Shown: piece by piece, positions 14,113 to 22,895 of the stretch
Numbering within the stretch: position 1 is the stretch's first letter
How the letters are laid out: each line of letters starts with the position of its first letter
Assembly (NCBI GenBank): GCA_025716855.1
Contig: JAIXMQ010000032.1
Span: 186,001-250,000, forward strand
Direction: 5' to 3'
Source: Pilaira anomala
Lineage: Eukaryota > Mucoromycota > Mucoromycetes > Mucorales > Mucoraceae
DNA length: 64,000 nt
The notes under the pieces: model-generated
The model's input: the letters and a program-made list of their open reading frames with translations, nothing else
Told to the model about the DNA's origin: nothing
Databases searched by the model: none
Translations under genes and position numbers: made by a program

Positions 14113-14432
14113 ATTATTACAACATATGTTTAAAAAAAAAAAAGAATTTACCAATTGATTAAAAACATTCAAAAAAAACAACGATGATATCAAAAAAAAA
14201 AAAAAGTTTGACAGTTTATGTTTAATGCAATTATGGAGCGTCCCTTTTTTTTTTCTGCATGATTTTATATAGATGTTTGTGTTTTTATGTTTTGTGCCTG
14301 AACTTTTTATTTATTTTAGTAATTGGTGCTAGAATACGTCAAGATATCGAGAAAGAAAGATATAGCGTCTACAATTATCATGCAAAGAGAGAGACACACT
14401 AAGATTTGTTTTTATTTAAATGATTAGAGTAT
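14113..14432. other. Intergenic, no gene seen
   Basis: AT-rich 3' flank of NDUFS6 with A and T runs. No coding similarity was recognised. Confidence 0.5.
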
Positions 14433-14687
14433 TTATTCTATCATTACTTTTAGACAAAAAAGACTATTTTCTTTATTTTTAAACAAATTCGTATTTAGGT
14501 TGGAGCCGTCATAGTGTTCGATGATGTTTTGTTTCATCTTTAACACAAAATGATCCCAACTTGCCGTCCTATTCTCGAGGAGGGCATTCTTGATTACTGG
14601 TTAAAGTATTAAAAAACTATTTCGACCTTAAACAGAAACAACATTTTACTTACCATCATCCATTCTGGAAATCAGTTCAGTTGTCAT
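14433..14687 (-). CDS. Possible small two-exon protein, unknown
   Basis: An ATG at 14687 begins MTTELISRMDD, with a good GTAAGT donor after 34 bases. The acceptor CCAG at 14597 joins in phase to VIKNALLENRTASWDHFVLK and the frame closes at 14433, giving 65 residues with an amphipathic, probably helical character. No family is recognised. It lies directly downstream of the truncated kinase fragment, so it may be the remains of that gene's 3' end or of another gene rather than an independent gene. Confidence 0.3.
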
Positions 14688-14689
14688 GA

Positions 14690-15000
14690 GAAAGCTTGTT
14701 ATAAAAAGTATTTTTAATAATTTTTTCTTTGCCTCTTCCTGCGATCAAATTCATGGGATGCTTCGTATTTTGGAAGACTATATATTAAAAAGCAAAAAAT
14801 AAATTAATATTTAAATTCAATTAGAATAGAATGTAATACTTACTCTAAAGGATCCGCAGGAAGAGGAAAAGAAAAAAAAAAATAGTCATAGTCTAAGGCC
14901 TCAAGGGCCGTCAACCTTTTATTAGGATCCAGTACCAGCAGTTTACTAAGTAAATCTGCTGGTGCTGGATCATATTGCACAAATTCTTCTCGTATATGTA
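14690..15000 (-). pseudogene. 5'-truncated fragment of a CDK-type (CMGC) protein kinase
   Basis: Read on the minus strand, two exon pieces encode the C-terminal end of a kinase domain. The first reads EEFVQYDPAPADLLSKLL, then VLDPNKRLTALEALDYDYF and PLPADP; the second reads LPKYEASHEFDRRKRQ. LDPxKRxTAxEAL is kinase subdomain XI with its invariant Arg, and the tail PLPADP..LPKYEASHEF resembles CTD-kinase-like CDKs of fungi. The pieces are separated by a plausible intron (GTAAG donor near 14845, ATATAG acceptor near 14784). After DRRKRQ the frame hits a stop; shifting by one base gives EKIIKNTFY, a more kinase-tail-like reading, which suggests a frameshift. The ATP-binding and catalytic parts are absent: upstream is non-coding DNA and then the minisatellite. 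The exact CDK subfamily is not certain. Confidence 0.6.
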
Positions 15001-15194
15001 TTCATTATTTTTTTGTAATAATGATAGAAATGAAAAAGTAGGTGTAATTATACTTGTTATTATATCAATTGAATTAATGCTAAAAAAAAAAAAAAAAACG
15101 TTTTAATAACTAGCATTAATGAAAGTATTACAGCTGCGACATCTACGTATACACTTGACCTTGGCAACATATGGAATGAAGCTAGTGTAAGAGG

Positions 15195-16073
15195 TACATA
15201 CTCACTCTTTTTTTGTAGGCACTCAGTCTTTTTTTCTAGGTACTCACTCTTTTTTATGGGCGTACTCACTCTTTTTTTGTAGGTACTCACTCTTTTTTTG
15301 TAGGTATTCACTCTTTTTCTGTAGGTACTCACTCTTTTTTTCTAGGTACTCACTCTTTTTTATGGGCGTACTCACTCTTTTTTTGTAGGTACTCACTCTT
15401 TTTTTGTAGGTACTCACTCTTTTTTTATAGGTATTCACTCTTTTTCTGTAGGTACTCACTCTTTTTTTCTAGGTACTCACTCTTTTTTATGGGCGTACTC
15501 ACTCTTTTTTATGGGCGTACTCACTCTTTTTTTGTAGGTACTCACTCTTTTTTTCTAGGTACTCACTCTTTTTTTGTAGGTACTCACTCTTTTTTTATAG
15601 GTATTCACTCTTTTTCTGTAGGCACTCACTCTTTTTTTATAGGTACTCACTCTTTTTCTGTAGGTACTCACTCTTTTTTTCTAGGTACTCACTCTTTTTT
15701 TCTAGGTACTCACTCTTTTTTATGGGCGTACTCACTCTTTTTTATGGGCGTACTCACTCTTTTTTTGTAGGTACTCACTCTTTTTTTCTAGGTACTCACT
15801 CTTTTTTTGTAGGTACTCACTCTTTTTTTATAGGTATTCACTCTTTTTCTGTAGGCACTCACTCTTTTTTTATAGGTACTCACTCTTTTTCTGTAGGTAC
15901 TCACTCTTTTTTTCTAGGTACTCACTCTTTTTTTCTAGGTACTCACTCTTTTTTATGGGCGTACTCACTCTTTTTTTGTAGGTACTCACTCTTTTTTCCT
16001 AAGTACTCAGTCTTTTTTTTTAAGGTACTCAGTCTTTTTTTTTAGGTACTCACTCTTTTTTATGGGCGTACGT
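15195..16073. repeat. Minisatellite of about 21-bp units with a 233-bp higher-order repeat
   Basis: About forty head-to-tail copies of ACTCACTCTTTTTTTGTAGGT and variants. Variation falls mainly in the last bases (GTAGGT, CTAGGT, ATAGGT or ATGGGCGT) and in T-run length. The order of variants repeats: the block 15489-15721 recurs at 15722-15954 with the same variant order, giving a 233-bp higher-order period. Another pair of similar blocks lies 127 bp apart on the left side. Because most units are 21 bp, both strands carry spurious open frames encoding heptads such as GTHSFFL; these have no start context and are not called as genes. Confidence 0.95.
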
Positions 16074-16090
16074 AATATATTATATCAATA

Positions 16091-16345
16091 ATAGCATCTA
16101 AAATAGATTTTCCAACTACTTATTACTCTTTTTTATTAGCTAAAAATATCGTTGATAAAAATGTAGTTTCATCGTATAACTCTATAGTTGAACAAGCTAC
16201 TGAATGAACAAAGGGGCCTGAAGTAGCTCAAATGAGAGAGTTTGTAAAAGAAAAGACAGATAACTTGTACAGACAACTCTTTCAAACCTCCTCCCCTCCT
16301 ACTACTACTTCTACTACAGTCAAAGTAGAAGTTAAAAAAGAATAA
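16091..16345 (+). pseudogene. Coding relic with in-frame TGA, family not recognised
   Basis: One frame starting just right of the minisatellite reads as natural protein for 85 codons: IASKIDFPTTYYSFLLAKN, then SIVEQATE, an in-frame TGA (16205-16207), TKGPEVAQMREFVKEKTD, and a Ser/Thr/Pro then Val/Lys/Glu tail ending in TAA at 16345. Glu-stop-Thr looks like a Trp codon TGG mutated to TGA (EWTKG). There is no start codon or upstream exon on the left, where the repeat begins. It looks like the 3' end of a lost gene. The helical, charged composition gives no clear family. Confidence 0.4.
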
Positions 16346-17169
16346 TTTAATAAAAAATTCTTTCTAGTTATGCATTTTTTGATAGAATATATAATTTGCC
16401 ATAAATGCATTAAGAATTACAAGTCTTTGTAGCTTTTAACTAGAGATTTAACGTATATATTTTTAAGCAAAGAGAGTAGTTAGTAATGCAAAGTAAATGA
16501 AAAGGTACAATTTTTTACGATGAAGTTAAAATAGACTAGATCAGCCAATCAAAATGCAGCTTTTTTTAGAAAAATTTTGCCTGGCAACCCCCTTTGCATT
16601 TTTTCAAAAATCAGAAATATGGATATATCTTTGACTTAAAGACGTTTTAAACCATAGATTTTTAGCAGAGTTAGATGTAGAATTTAAAGCTCTTTTTAAT
16701 GGTGTAAAAATAAAAGTAAAATAATTATAAAAGTATAAGTTTATTGAAAGAAAACAAAAAAACAGTTTTTGTTAGGGGAGGTATATTTTTTACATCCAAG
16801 TATATACTTTTAAATACATAGATATATGCGCCTTCAAATTCTGCATCGTTTGGTTATCATATTGTATAGTAAAATAGCTGATATTCAGAGACTTTAATTG
16901 AACAAGAAAAAACTCGGATTCCAAATCTCACTTTTTTTTTCGTTTCTCCAAGATTTTTTTGTAATGATTTGATTGGCTGAAAAAAAAAGATATAGTCTAT
17001 TCATGCAATAGCAAGACCTTTCGTACTGGAACGTAATGAAGGTTAGCAAATACGAAATGCAACATAAGTTTTTGCCACTGTAATGTAGTGGTAGTCCCAA
17101 AATAGTTTGTTATTCACATGATTGTTATTGACTTCTTTTGCTTCACATGCCATTCTTTTTTTTTTTTTT
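16346..17169. other. Gene-poor AT-rich stretch
   Basis: No intact coding sequence was recognised. It contains a possible inverted-repeat element (16530-17001, listed separately). Confidence 0.5.
16530..17001. mobile_element. Possible MITE-like element with inverted ends
   Basis: The left end reads AATAGACTAGATC then AGCCAATCAAA. The right end, on the opposite strand, reads AATAGACTATATC, a T run, then CAGCCAATCAAA. The two ends therefore form inverted repeats of about 24 bases interrupted on one side by a T run. The 472-bp interior has no coding capacity. No convincing target-site duplication is visible, so the call is tentative. Confidence 0.35.
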
Positions 17170-17520
17170 GTTCTTTCTTTTTCTTTCCCTTTCTCTTCAA
17201 AAATAAAAACATGAATCCTCCGTATCAATACCATCTTCTTAATTTTATGTTTTTCCACATACGTTATCCAGACAAGAGGTCGAAAAAAGGTATAGATAAC
17301 TTTGAAACGCGTATAATACATGTTGTCAGTGGTAGGATATACCTTTTTTTATGTAGTTTTATCATAGAGTAGTTCATTGTCTAATGAAACTCAATAGCAA
17401 AAGCTCTTACCAATCGACGGTAGGAGCTAACCATTCCCTTGGTTGTGGTTCTGCTAAATGTAGATAGATACTTTCTACATGTACTGCAAGTAATTTTATC
17501 TGGATTGCACCAGAAACTCT
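17170..17520 (-). pseudogene. Orphan exons, possibly a gene relic or alternative 3' exons
   Basis: On the minus strand, after a TTTCATCAG acceptor, a stretch reads VRVSGAIQIKLLAVHVES, IYLHLAEPQPREWLAPTVDW and ends at a GTAAGAG donor. A second piece begins after an AAAAAAAG acceptor and continues in phase as VYPTTDNMYYTRFKVIYTFF before dissolving into Lys-rich low-complexity sequence. The composition looks like real protein but no N-terminal exons exist: the next thing upstream is the stop codon of the sorting nexin, about 100 bases away. A phase-0 donor (TTACAG then GTGATTG) inside the last nexin exon could in principle join to it. Family not recognised. Confidence 0.3.
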
Positions 17521-17622
17521 AACCTGATGAAATTAAAGGAAACCGAATAACTATATGAGTCTATATTTAGACAAGTAGGCATTTTTATTATATATACAAA
17601 AAAAAAAAAACATTGATTTTTT

Positions 17623-19986
17623 CTACCCTAAAATAGGTTTAACAATACGTTCAATCACCTGTAAAATCAACACTCGATTCAACTCAGTATTCTGCAACCT
17701 CGCCCAAATTCTATCCATAGCCGTATTACAGTTCTGATCTCCAATCAATTGTCTTACAGTAGTTGGAATCATTTGTGTCATCAACATACTTCTAGCTAAT
17801 TCCCGACTTTTTTCTTTATCTTCTTCTGTACGCTTCGTTTGTTCTTTTGCATCCAACATCCATTTACCTTCTGGCCAGAATTCATCCCCCAACTTATTCA
17901 ACAGATTCACGATAGCGTCTGGTGACATATATTCGTTCACAAAATCACTGTATTGTTCTGAAATAAATTCTGCATACGTTCTTCGAACAATCTCTCGTAA
18001 TAAGTTCAAGATCGATCTTCTCATCCATGCTTTGTTATTAGTAGAAGTCAGGTTGAATATCTCTACAATTAATGCGTATGTCGTTTCAATCAGTAGTTCT
18101 ACATCCATAGCTGAAAGTGCTTTATTATGAATAGGTGTATTTCTTCTTTTTATGGTGGGTGATGATGCTGATTCTACTATCTCTTCTGGTTCAAAAGTAG
18201 TAGTAGATTTTGCCATTTCATCTTCATCTGTAGGTGATAAATTAGTACTCTGAATACTAGAGATAGATCCATTCCTAGTTTTTAAATTAAACCATGGTTC
18301 ACTCCCTTCATCCGACTTTAAAGATCCAATACTATTTCTAGAGAACAAAGATTTGGATTTACCATTTTCCAAAGTAATTGCAGCTTCATCTTTAAACTCT
18401 TGACTAAACGAAACAACTGTGCCTCCACTTCCAATTTCAGATCTCCGTTCCTTTCTCAAAAAAGGTAAGATGATAGGATCCGTACCTAACTCTACATCTT
18501 GTACAACTGCATCAATATACTTTTCTAATGCTTGACCTACTGCGTCCAATGGAAACTTCTTTTGTTGAGACGATGCTGTCTTTAACCAAGACTTTGGAGG
18601 TTCAAGTGGTAATCTCAACTGAAGTTTTGTAGCTCTTTTGTAATGTCTTGCATACAGGATCGCATTGAATGTTTCAAAATCAAGGTAAGTCCTCGTAATC
18701 ACATACCCACCGCCTTCGGATCCAGCATGATCTTCCATCGCAGGTCGTTCAATTTGAATAATATACACAAGTTCGGATTTATCTGGATAAGTAGTTTCTT
18801 GTTGAGGCGCAGAGATATCCATGATAGTGAAATGAACTGATCCTGGTGAAAATATCATACCACCACTATTTGTATTTGATCTTTGATGATGATGATGTAC
18901 AGGTTCAGGTGTACTCGGTGGTGTAACTTGATACGAAGGAGGATGTTCTTCTTCTTTTGATAATAATACGTTATCTGCCAAGACAGCAGATGCAATTGCT
19001 TCAGTTGTTTTGTTATTCTTTTCAGACAAGAGTTCAATTATCCAACAATTAAGGACATCTGGATCACTCAAGTTATCCAAAATACTACCAAATACAAATG
19101 TAGCTAAAAGTTCTTTAAATAAACTCATAAGTAAACTTGAGTCTCGATCTTGAGCAGGTAAAGTACGTTTGAGAAATGTTTGACTAAGTGTACGTAATTG
19201 GCGATGTTGTTCTTCTTTTGAGAGGAGTTGAGAAAAGGGGGATTGAGGGTTTTCTAGGATATATTGATTTATGGATAATTCAGAGTCTTCTAATGCTCTA
19301 CATTCTCTCTATATTATATTTATTCGTATTTAGTGAATAGGTTTCAAATAAATTTTTTTTTTATTTCTCTCTTTTTTTACCATATGAATAATCAATGTAT
19401 TTGCTACACCATATACAGTAGACATAACAATATCATTTCTTTCTTGATTTAATAAAATCTTTTCAATATTTAAAAACACAACATTTAACCTTTCTCTTGC
19501 AAGTCTTTCAAACTGAATATCATGATGTTGATTAATCGGTGCCCACCAACTCAACACAAAGTCTCTCATAACATGATCCAATAATTGATTCACCACTATC
19601 GTTAAAGGAGGATAAAATAACTCTACCTCCTTTCTTGTCGGTTCTAGACTATCACTATTACTAAACTTTTTGCATGTAAATATATATATTGCATAAATTT
19701 TAAAATTTTTTTTTTTTTTTTTTACTTCTAAACTGTTTTCTTCTGTAAATACAAGACTTCTTTCATAATTCATATTAAGCATGCCATCCTTGTTATTAAA
19801 ATAAAAGCCACCTATTCCAAACCCAATCACAAGAAACAAAAGGAAGTAGTAACCGTCCGTTACAAGTAGTAAAGCATAGATGGTAATGAATGTACTCGAA
19901 ACTACTCGTTTGTATTCTTTTACTGAAGGTTCCAAACTAAAGTATTCTTTTATTAACTCTACGTATTCAAGAATGATATTAGACAT
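17623..19986 (-). CDS. Membrane-anchored sorting nexin with PXA, PX and Nexin_C domains
   Basis: Relative of Mdm1/SNX13/SNX14-type proteins, which tether the ER to vacuole or lipid droplets and bind phosphoinositides. Three exons are read. The first starts at 19986 and ends near 19726 after ENSLE. The second (from about 19665) starts FSNSDSLEPTRKEVELFYPP and ends after TLIIHM at about 19382. The third runs from about 19310 to 17623, starting RECRALEDSELS. Hydrophobic segments FITIYALLLVTDGYYF and FLLFLVIGFGIGGFYF form an N-terminal hairpin anchor. The PXA domain contains YPPLTIVVNQLLDHVMRDFV and SWWAPI; a PX domain follows (RTYLDFETFNAILYARHYKR, LQLRLPL); the C-terminal Nexin_C region includes RRSILNLLREIVRRTYAEF and GDEFWPEGKWM. 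No RGS domain was seen between PXA and PX. The protein is about 740 residues. Confidence 0.85.
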
Positions 19987-20539
19987 TTTTTTTTCTTTGT
20001 TGTTGTTGTTGTAAATATTATAAACAAAAGAAGAAGAAGAAAAAAAAAATACAACAGTGCTATTTGAAATGTTTTTTTTGGGCTGTGTATTTTTAAATTT
20101 AATTGGTCGATCACTTTGAATAGAGTAATGGTGTACAACAACAGGTTCCTGGAAAAGGATATTTAATTTTAAGGGTGCAACTGTTATTTAGTTTCCTTTC
20201 ATTTCATCAGGTTAGAGTTAGGATGAGCAGCATTAGGTTCAAGAAGCCAGATACTACACCATCTTATGTTAATTAAGTATTAATAATTCATTTATGAGAA
20301 GCTTATATCATATAATTATTATTTATTAATTAATAGTAGATTGATATCTACTTATTGTTATTCATCTCCTTCACGCGTTAGGCATTAATGCTTTTGACTT
20401 TGACATATATCACTCCATTATACAGCACCATAATATCTTCATTACTAATTTGAAGCTGACTCTTGAGAATTATCTGAATCAATAACTGTTTTGCCTTCGA
20501 TATCTTTGATCTTTTTTTTTTCCCTTTTTCATTATTAAT
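19987..20539. other. Intergenic, upstream of the sorting nexin
   Basis: AT-rich sequence with no recognised gene. It includes several short A/T palindromes (for example around 20310-20350). It probably holds the promoter of the minus-strand sorting nexin. Confidence 0.5.
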
Positions 20540-20770
20540 ATATCAAATACCTAGCTTGATATATATATATCAATCTTGATTTAATAAAGACCACTTTTTT
20601 TTATTTCTCTCTTTCTTTTCATTTAAACTAAATCCAATTCAATGAGTCTCAAGACGAAAAAAAGGTTGGCATTAGGTTAAGCAAGCTGTCTCGTATTAAG
20701 ATTAATTCCTAACCTTGAAAACAGATAGAAGGCTAAAGAGATCATTAAAGACTTTTTGAAGTGTGATAAT
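20540..20770 (+). pseudogene. Decayed copy of the small gene at 36,883
   Basis: This stretch aligns by eye with 36,787-37,025. The upstream parts share ATATATCAAAT and GCTTGATAT, then a T-rich leader, then AAACTAAATCCAATTCAATG against AAGCTAAATCTAATTCAATG. In the coding part GCAAGC-GTCTCGTATT and CCTAA-CTTGAAAA match. The copy has small insertions and deletions and reaches a TAA 13 codons after its ATG, so it cannot make the protein. It is a duplicate that lost function, including part of the promoter of the parent. Confidence 0.75.
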
Positions 20771-21073
20771 AAAATGTAAGTCAGCAACTACGCGATTATT
20801 TTTAAAACGTCAAGATACCGAAACGCTTGAAGCCAGAATTGTTGATGCCACATATAACATTCTTAAGTATCTTTATAACATAGCCTTTGCACCCAAAAAA
20901 TCATTTCAAATAAAAAGCCAATTTAAATGTGTGAAAATGACTTTACTTAACCGCGAATTTTACCTTTTTACAGAATAATAATAATAATAAAAAAAATATA
21001 TATTCGTAATCCGCTTTTTTTTTTTTTTTTTTTTTTTTTTTTCTTTCAAAACTTTATTTTATTAGTATTAGAG

Positions 21074-21897
21074 ATGCCTTTTATAAAAGGAAAGAGCTGT
21101 TGTGGGTTTGTTCCTATCAAGACAGGTAATAGAATTAACATGGTGCTTGTGTAGACGCCTCTTAATAGTTTTATGTTTAAATAGGTGTTATTCTCATCAC
21201 AATATTTGGAATTGTAAGTTATACATATTATTTTTTTCTTTTGGTCCGTTAAACTCATCTTGTATGGGGTGTTTAGTTGAACAAATTATCTGGATTCTAT
21301 GGAATTCTATCATTCGATTTTAGTGATAGTATAGCTACAATGGTTCATCTTTATTGTTTAGTAGCGATTGTAGTATTTTCATATGGGTTATACGGATTAT
21401 ACACAGTAAGTAAATACAAAAAAAAAAAAATGCAATTGCAATGAAACTAATGGGTTGATGTATGAAAAGGATAATGTACGTATTCTTCGTTGGTATACAA
21501 TGATATTTTGGTTGGATTGTTTCGTCAGCGTATTTTCAACGATTTGGTTTGGAGTGACATGGTTTCTTTATACAGATCACAGTTTAGCCGAATTAGCAGA
21601 TGATCCGGAGAAAATGGCGGAATACGACCGGTTATTTAAAATGGAAAGTCGAGTTAGTATTGCAGTCTTGGTGATTCTAAGACTTGTTCATGTAAAGTAT
21701 ATTATTTGTTTTGTATTTTTATATATGCTAATGAACAGCTGTCATAGTTTTATTTTGCTGTAGTGGTAACACGTTATTATAAAGGAGTGAATAGTAAATC
21801 AAGTTACTCCAGGGTAGATAATATTGATTTAGAAGAAACCAGTATTACTACAACTGGTAGATTAAATGAAGTAACTCCTAAGCCTGCTCAAGATTAG
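21074..21897 (+). CDS. KEI1: Kei1-like Golgi membrane protein (IPC synthase regulatory subunit)
   Basis: Five exons are read: 21074-21125, 21185-21213, 21277-21405, 21470-21691 and 21748-21897, giving 193 residues with four hydrophobic segments. In yeast Kei1 is the partner of the inositolphosphorylceramide synthase Aur1 in the Golgi. The similarity lies in three places: LNKLSGFYGILSF in TM1-2, VVFSYGLYGLYT after TM2, and the segment WLDCFVSVFSTIWFGVTWF. The final TM reads RLVHFYFAVVVTRYY, and the intron before it is placed so that HFYF is made; the alternative acceptor at 21771 would give an immediate stop. The tail is hydrophilic. The assignment rests on remembered family patterns (DUF1753), not a search. 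KEI1 is about 220 residues in yeast, so the length fits. Confidence 0.7.
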
Positions 21898-22895
21898 AAA
21901 AGGCAGGTTTGTTTCCCCTTGATCTATTCAATAAATCCCTCCCCCCACCTCTCTCTCTCTCTGTTAACTACATATGTTCTGAATACTATTTTAATAAAAT
22001 AATAATACTCCTTATTAAAGCAGATTTTTATTAATTCAAGTCACAATGCTTCAGTTTAACGAGCAGCACAATGTGTACAGATGTTTAAATCATGCAAAAT
22101 GACGGTATATCCTGTCATAAGTGGGATGAATGCATTGAGATGTAACTTTTAAATTACATGTCAAAAAAGTTGCAATGAATTTTGTAGCCGATTATAAAGC
22201 AAAGAAGAACGGAAAAAGGAAAACGAATGGACTGGATAGGCTGTCTCATGGAAGGGAAACAAGTATTAAGATACAAAAATGTTGATTCCCTTCGAATTCA
22301 ATTCCATAAATATTGTAAAAGGAAAAGATATTATTTTTTATGAATAAAAATTATCCATGAGCTTTATCATAGGATTATCAAAAATTCGTAGCTTTTGTCT
22401 CTCTACGACATAACATGGAAGATGGTGACTAAACTGTAACCTAGGATACTACTTAATTGATAACCATAGACACTACTTAATTAATATAACCATGGATACT
22501 ACTTAATTGGTAACCATGGACAACTACGAAAGGATTTTTTTACATGAGAGTACGCGTATACAAGTAGGGCAATTTATTTTATTAAGGAACAAGCAAATGA
22601 TAGTTATATTAAATTAAGAAAGATGGTGAACGAAACAAGATCCTGATCACTAAAAAAAAAAAGCATCAGCATCAAAAAGATAATCTTGACGAAGAGAGCT
22701 TAAAAGGAAAGTTTCAATCTCTATAATTAAACATCCGCGTTCTATTTTTTTGTAATTTTTTATATGACTGTTGATCTTTCATCTCTATATCAATTACCAT
22801 ATTAAGTACAAACATATAAATAATATGCGATCTTTTGCATTTTGATAAAACAAATACATTTTCTTTTTCCTTTAATTTATATATATATATATAAA
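21898..22895. other. Intergenic, upstream of LYS2
   Basis: About 1 kb without a recognised gene. It contains a short CT-rich stretch just after KEI1 and a small tandem repeat at 22436-22530. The LYS2 promoter should be here; no clear TGACTC-type element was found. Confidence 0.55.
22436..22530. repeat. Tandem repeat, about 25-30 bp unit, three to four copies
   Basis: Imperfect copies of ATGGATACTACTTAATTGAT followed by AACC are arranged head to tail, with a longer middle copy. It lies 370 bases upstream of the LYS2 start. No function is evident. Confidence 0.75.

Noticed and set aside
15489..16045. Long open frames made of GTHSFFL heptads in the minisatellite
   Set aside because: They arise from 21-bp repeat units, lie on both strands and lack conserved sequence, initiation context or splice structure.
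15195..16073. CRISPR array
   Set aside because: Units are directly adjacent with no unique spacers and the organism is a fungus; it is a minisatellite.
20763..20978. 71-residue open frame after the decayed paralogue
   Set aside because: No conserved content; it lies in decayed duplicate sequence and starts with a non-ATG codon.
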